This document shows positions 58,601 to 64,000 of a stretch of 64,000 bases of DNA, in pieces. The stretch comes from Larix kaempferi (lineage: Eukaryota; Streptophyta; Pinopsida; Pinales; Pinaceae). The notes under the pieces are model-generated. The model was given only the letters and a program-made list of their open reading frames with translations. It had not been told where the DNA came from and did not search any database. The stretch covers positions 1,674,001-1,738,000 of the forward strand of contig BSBM01000637.1 of the NCBI GenBank assembly GCA_027924585.1. Direction: 5' to 3'. Made by a program: the position numbers and the translations under genes. How positions within the stretch are numbered: position 1 is the stretch's first letter; each line of letters begins with the position of its first letter.

Positions 58601-61600
58601 TGATGAAAATATCCCCACGGTGGCTCATCACCGCACATAACCTCCATAATTGATTCATCCGTGGGAAAAATCAAATTGAGAGGATCGAAGAGTGGTGGGT
58701 ATGGATGAGTCTCAGCCGAGAGCTATGCCACGGAATGATGGGTAGAACAGTCGACCCAATCGGTGTCTGATTGGATCGCATTATATGCTGCGAGGTTTCT
58801 GTTCAGCGGCATGGAGTTGTCGTAGTCTTCAATCTGAGAGGGACTCGGAATCACCCATGAATCATTGGACGGGGTGATATTCGATGCAATCATGTTAACT
58901 GGTTGAATATGGGTTCCCAGCTTTGGAAAAACTCCAATAAGGGATGAATCCTTCATGATACCAACACCAATGTCTTGGAACCGGTACCGAGGTTGATCCA
59001 ATAACGGGATGGTGTTGGTGGAGTTTGGATGGGAGTCTGGGATACAGTAATCCAGTTGATCAATAGTGACAATTTTCCCTTCATGAGGAAATTGCACAAT
59101 CCGGAAGACTGTAGATGCTATGGCGGTCATGGCGTAAAACCAGTTCCGTCCAAGGAGGAGATTGTAATCCAATGGTGCATCTACGACTTCAACGTGTATG
59201 TATACTGTTTTTCCCCCCAGTTCGACACCAATTGAGGGAATGAGTCCATAAGGTTGAAAACCGTGTCCATCAGACGCCCTGAGAGTAGTAGGAGAAGTGG
59301 TGACTTTGGGTGAGCCTAAGGCTCTCCAACAGTTCAAAGACATGATTGACGTGGAAGCACCTTCATCTAACACAGTGCGATGGATGATATTTCCACGGAT
59401 TTTTGTATGCACCTGGAAGGCTAACTGGTGAGATAGCCTAGGTTTGGCGTGTTCCAAGTTAAACATGATGGAGTTTGAAGTATCTGGGTCCATTGCCCCC
59501 AGTGCTGAAAGTAGGGTTCTACGCTGCGTGGGGCAGTGTTGGAGAACCTCGAGAGTCGACATGGTGCAAGGTGCTTGATCCAAATCCTCAACAATGTTGT
59601 AGTTTTGGGCAGCTCGCGCATTCGGATTGAATGTCGCCTTTCGTATGGTGCCCTTGGGTGGGCGTAGCACTGTGTCCGTCAGTGGTCTCTCGATATGGAG
59701 ATGGCCGGTAGGGGGGGGAATAGGAATCGGATCTTCAACAAGAGATTTGCCTTTGGCTATCTCCGATTGTGTGCTTGAACTTGGAGGGTTGTCATACGTC
59801 TTTGAACGAGTGGTTATATGAACCTCTTCGTTACTCGTCATCAGGATTTTGCGGTTTGTGGATGTCTCTCCGTGGGTGGGATTGGTCGAGTTTCCCCCTT
59901 GTGGGGATTCTTGGGCAACCATTTGTTGTTGCTTTTGGGGGAAAGGGTCAGTTAACACTGCCGGGCGAGAGGATCCTTTAACGAACTTGTTGACCTCGTC
60001 CTTGTAGGGACAGTCACGCGTGTAATGATCATCTTGACAAATCTAGCAGGGAAACTTAGCTTTCCAACGTGGTTTCTGGTCATTTTGGGTGGGTTGTGGC
60101 TTGGGGTTCTCCTGCTGGTTTTTCTTAGGTTTACCACAATTGTTTTTCTTCTTTCCCCCAGATGGTTGTGACGTAGATTGAACTGCGTTCACTTCGGAGG
60201 AAATAGCAGGAGAACTAGTTGTTTTTGAAGCAGCTTGGGGTAAAGCGGGGGAAGCTGAAACTTGTTGTCCCGTCGAGTTGGTAGCAGGCTGGGTCTTGAC
60301 TGAACCGACAATACCATCGATGGAGGATTCGGTGGTAGGATTCGTTGGATCAATGTTAACGCGGGAGGCATGTGGAAGAAGTTCATGTAAAGTACTGGAT
60401 TGAGTGTACACCAAATCCATGTACTGGGCTGTCGAGATGGCTTATTCTTCTGTAACCGGCCCGCGCATGGCGATATCTCTGGCTATGGGAGGCAAAAAGG
60501 ATTTCGTGAACCAATCAGCGAGTAGCTGATCCGGAATGGGTGCCTTGATTAGCCTACGGCGTCGTCGCCACTCATGGATGTGATCCGAAATATGTGTAGA
60601 AGTAGTTTGACGCAGTGAGGTTAACAGTTCTGTTCCAATCTCATACCGGATGGGGAGCTGGAAATGAGTCAGAAACTACATAGCCAAAGTGTTGAAATCA
60701 CGAAAAGAGTGTTGTGGCAGCTCGATGTACCATTATGCTGCCATGCCAGTAAGCGTACGTTGGAAGAGCCTAAGTCGAATGGAATCATCCATCAAGGAGT
60801 TGGATGAGCACCAAAGATGGAAGGTCATCACGTGGTTCTTGGGGTCTTCCCCGGGCTTAGCATCGAACTTAGGGATGTCCGATGGAAGTTTGGCTGGGAT
60901 AGGTGGCTAGTGAGGTTCATGCCATATAGGATCGTTGATAAGCCTCGACAAATCAGGTAAGTCAAGTGTGGCCAAAAAGGGAAGTTGATGGTTAGTCTGC
61001 GTGTATGAGTAATAACCATGTGGTGCAGAGAAACCTGGGGGGCCCTGCATAGCATACTGCTGCGTATTATACCCATATGTGTTTCCCGGGGGATACTGTT
61101 GGAAGTTCTGTGGATAGTAAGCCATCTGGTTAACCGGTTGATTGTAGGCAACCGGTTGGTGAGTGTTCTGCTGAGTGGGTATGGTACCCTAGGGTTGGTG
61201 ATACCCAGGAATGGTTGCTGCTCCTTGTTGGGGAAAATTTCCTTGGAATTGTTGTATTCCAGGAATGTTACCACTGTATTGAGTAAGTGGAGTGTTTCCC
61301 ATAGCAGGGTTGGGGGGTGGCTGCGACCGTAGTGTCCATGGAATGCTCGTTCCTCCTTGGGGAGCGAGTGGAAATTGAAGTGATGGGTTCCATGGAGTTG
61401 TAGCAGCTAAAGGGTAAGGGAAGCCAGAATTCAAGTTGGGGGAAATCTGAGATTGCCCCCCAGCTTGGTTCCAGTTTCCAAAAAGTGAGTACCCCCCACT
61501 CTGTGGGATTTGAGGGTCCCAAGAAGGAAGCATACTTGATGGGGGAAGCTGAGAATGAGGTCCGGTTGGAACCCAGAATAAGGTTGTCCGCTGCCAGGTT

Positions 61601-63050
61601 TGTTGTACATACCATACTGAGCAGATGTTGCTGGTTGGGAGAGTTGTTGGATGGAACCAATAGGTTGTCCGCCAGCAGATGGGTTGGATGGCCCTATAAG
61701 AGGAGATTGTTGAGCAGGAACGGGGTTCCCAACAAAAGGTTGTCCCCCAACTGGTTGGGTTGATGGCCCACCAGGGGGTGTTTGTACGTTGGAGTTAGGG
61801 ACCACTGCAGTCGGTTGTCCACCTCCTGAGATAGTGTAAATGGTGGTTGAAGGTGATCCTCCGGTCAAAACGGAAGATCCAGCAGTGTGACTAGGTGTTC
61901 TTTCGCCGCTAGCCAAATATGATAGTGTGGATTGGCCAACGGCGCCAAAATTACCGATTTGCGGAGGGGGTCGTCCGTATCTGACAGGCGAGGACGGAGA
62001 AAAGACTGGGTTATCCCTCATAGAATGTGCACCAAAAATGGGTGATGGCAGCAAATGTGGGGAATTTAGCCCAGGGGTATCGGCGTCGTCCATAACGTGT
62101 TCAATGATAATAGGACCATTGAGAACTGGGTCCGAGTTCATATCCTGAAAAGGGTTTTGGGGATCCGGAGGGAACCTAGGTATAGTAAAGTCCAAAGGTC
62201 CTAAGCCGTCTGCAAAGGAGTGACGAAACTCTGTGCTAGACGGGATGTTGGGAGCCTTATAGTCAGAAGGACGAGAAACGGGGGGATATCTAGACGCTGT
62301 CGAAAGCATTTGCTCTGTGTTGTGTCTAAATCGTGTTGATTCTAACGGAGAGTTCGCTAGACTAACCATACTAGACTGGATGGAAGCCATGATTTCATGT
62401 CCCGGAGGGAGGTTGGGTAGATCTATAGTACGAGGTACGTTGCTAGAAGAACTTGTTTCCTGAGGATGAACACTGGGTGACGTAGTGATAACAGGCGGAA
62501 GTTCCACCTGGGAAGTAATGAAGCCATAATCAGGTTCAAAAGGTCTGTCAGGAAGTCGAGTATCTTCAACGATTTCAACGTACCCGCCTGGGACTGAAAT
62601 CAAGCCAGGTATGTCCTGGTCGGACCCTTCTGTGGTGCCAATAGATCCATCTGTGTCATCGTGAAAAATGTCTGATGGACGGGAAGTGTTGACATCTGGT
62701 AGAAGGATGACCTCTGGTCTAGTACTTTGGGTTGTACTAGGTTCAGCTGCTGTAACTGTGTCCACTATGGCAGATATATTTGGAATGACAGTGGGTGAAG
62801 TGACAGTGGAAGTCTCAGATATGCTAGTGGTTGCAGAAGATGCAATAGATTCTGAGACTGTGCTGTGAGTGGCAGTTACAGGCGGAACTGAAGATGTTGT
62901 ACGTATCGGCGGTGGAATGTTCCCTCGACCAGCACCGCGACCAGGAGGAGCGAGAATGCGTGATGCAGGTGGACCAGAAGTCCGTGGCGGTGGTGATGGT
63001 GGAGGGCTTTGGCCCTGTATTCTTCGTGATCTTCGTGGTTGTTCTGACAT
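55687..63050 (-). pseudogene. Element D gag-pol polyprotein, near-complete
   Basis: It starts at ATG 63050 (MSEQPRRSRRIQGQ). A long Pro/Ser/Thr-rich N-terminus with GGQP repeats runs to a frameshift near 61560. From there to 55687 all is one frame: gag core (61125-60430, LPFLATLDLPDLSRLINDP); a knuckle at about 60050 (C-stop-ICQDDHYTRDC); protease VLDEGASTSIM (about 59350) and DYNLLLGRNW; RT (58250-57600) with DYRDLNKTCPKDNYP and YLDDLP at 57807; gypsy RNase H; integrase with DCHAGACGGHLSG, KWGIDF, TDHGSHF and NGQVEAINK (D-x59-D-x35-E). Nine stops lie at 61189, 60907, 60733, 60676, 60442, 60043, 58723, 58399 and 56752. Catalytic residues are otherwise kept. About 2450 codons, so gag and pol form one reading frame in this family. 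Confidence 0.93.
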
Positions 63051-64000
63051 AATGACAGGAAAATGAAAATCGGGGGTAGTTTCGTAACAAAGAACTCAAA
63101 AACTCTAATGCATCCAAGTGTGCAGAAGAGGAGCTAGAAAAATCAAGGCCTGCAGGCCAAAAAAGCAAGCTCTAAAATCTATACTGAGACCGACGTCTCA
63201 ATAAGCGAGCTCATACAAAAAATGGCCAGAATGCCAACAAGCAGTCCCTATAAAGAAAAATGACCCTCTACAAAGATGAGATACCAAACAAACTCCTAAC
63301 TAAGAGCTGGAGACCTCAACAAGGTGTATCCTTCGCAAGGTGATGAAATCCAAGTCGAACAATACAACATGAGAGACCGATATAAGAAGGATATCCCTCT
63401 ACCGAAAGGGATCCTGGGTAAAATATCCCTAGTAGAATAGATACTAAGCTACCTCGTTCATGACACGTCGAAAAAGGTTTTGGGCACTTCATCCTTCCGA
63501 AGAAGACAGTGATCGATGTTTCCTTAGGGCTAAGTGGAGTGCGGTATTCCACAGAGTCCGTCTGGTTGTCAATCTCGCGGCCGTTTAACCCCTGAAAGTT
63601 AAAAACAATCAAGAGGCCCCTCCACAAACTAGCTGTGACCGTTTCAATAAATACTAGAGGATTTTAGTTCCCTAAAGACAACGACTATGTCTCAGATGAA
63701 AATGACAAGGGGGAATTATTTTGATGCCTATCCCCGGTGTCCTACCTAACTACCAAATTCTTTTGGTTTGCTCAAGTGAGGTTAAAGTTGGTTTAATTAG
63801 GGAGATTAATTTGAGTGGCTATCTTAATCAATCAGGTAGTGGACATGAAACTTGATGGTGTTATGACGACTCAAACCATGCACATGAGAATGAATCAAAA
63901 ATAGGCCTTTGTCTTTGATGAAATCTAGCTAAGGGAAGGAGAGAGTTCTTCGATCAAACATGCATGAAATTTTTCACAAGCAATCAAAAACCAAAGTAAA
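63051..64000 (-). other. 5' leader of element D
   Basis: No gene seen. By position it is the untranslated leader; the LTR and primer site are not recognisable before the window ends. Similarity to the leaders of A and C is not obvious by eye. Confidence 0.45.

Larger units (their letters stand above)
50800..64000 (-). mobile_element. Element D: Tat-like Ty3/gypsy retrotransposon, best preserved copy (5' end beyond window)
   Basis: Minus-strand order: leader (64000-63051), gag-pol (63050-55687), second RNase H (55565-55152), opposite-strand PMD-like gene (53674-54947), its intron and promoter (53138-53648), a non-coding block (53130-51208), a purine tract (51195-51207) and a truncated 3' LTR (51194 to about 50800). 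The decay is mild: gag-pol is one frame with a single frameshift and nine stops. The 5' LTR is not in the window. Confidence 0.85.

Noticed and set aside
61018-63066. Plus-strand frames opposite element D gag
   Set aside because: Shadows of the Pro/Ser-rich gag N-terminus; no counterpart in C.
63770-63850. Similarity to the U3 of the element A LTR (TTGGTTTAATTAGGGAG-like) as evidence for the element D 5' LTR
   Set aside because: Short, weak and in the wrong orientation for element D.

Overview
The window looks like intergenic DNA from a land plant with a large, repeat-dense genome. I found no convincing host gene, tRNA or rRNA. Nearly everything recognisable is LTR retrotransposon: Ty1/copia elements with a TGGTATCAG primer site, and several long Ty3/gypsy elements resembling the plant Tat group, with a tRNA-Arg-like primer site, an extra RNase H after integrase and an added gene on the opposite strand. 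The species cannot be named from the sequence.

Layout. 1-27855 is an old gypsy element (A, + strand) whose LTRs survive at 1-536 and 26934-27855. It contains foreign DNA at about 1839-12227 (a copia fragment, tandem repeats and a decayed coiled-coil gene) and a nearly complete copia element (15878-21210, - strand) inserted in pol. Next come a possible solo LTR (27857-28894), a chimera of two gypsy families (28895-32250, tail B), an inverted gypsy tail (E, about 32450-34884), a fragment of a further gypsy family (34885-36090) and a second decayed coiled-coil gene (36654-38504). Two large gypsy elements then lie tail to tail: C (+, 39310 to about 50800) and D (-, about 50800 to beyond 64000).

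The gypsy family (A, B, C, D, tail E) has one architecture: LTR (TGTTA...ACA, about 0.92 kb in A and C), Arg-type primer site, long leader, one gag-protease-RT-RNase H-integrase frame, a second RNase H frame that starts just after a splice-acceptor-like CAG, a convergent gene on the opposite strand, about 2 kb of non-coding DNA upstream of that gene, a purine tract and the 3' LTR. The opposite-strand gene resembles plant mobile domain (PMD) proteins. In four copies it has its own TATA box and a conserved phase-1 intron of about 105-122 bp. Three copies also have a complete 5'UTR intron full of short CG-rich palindromes, and the fourth (B) keeps only its donor. In D it reads as an intact 388-residue protein, while the neighbouring gag-pol frame carries nine stops and a frameshift.

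The same palindromes recur in the U3 part of the LTR and, in A and C, in the 5' leader. Their core differs between A/C (ACCCGCGGGT-like) and D (GCGGTAC/GTACCGC-like). This linked set (antisense spliced gene, its promoter block and co-varying palindromes) is the most interesting system in the window. Antisense extra ORFs in Tat-group elements have been described before, as I recall. The intron/promoter/palindrome arrangement is what I would check for novelty.
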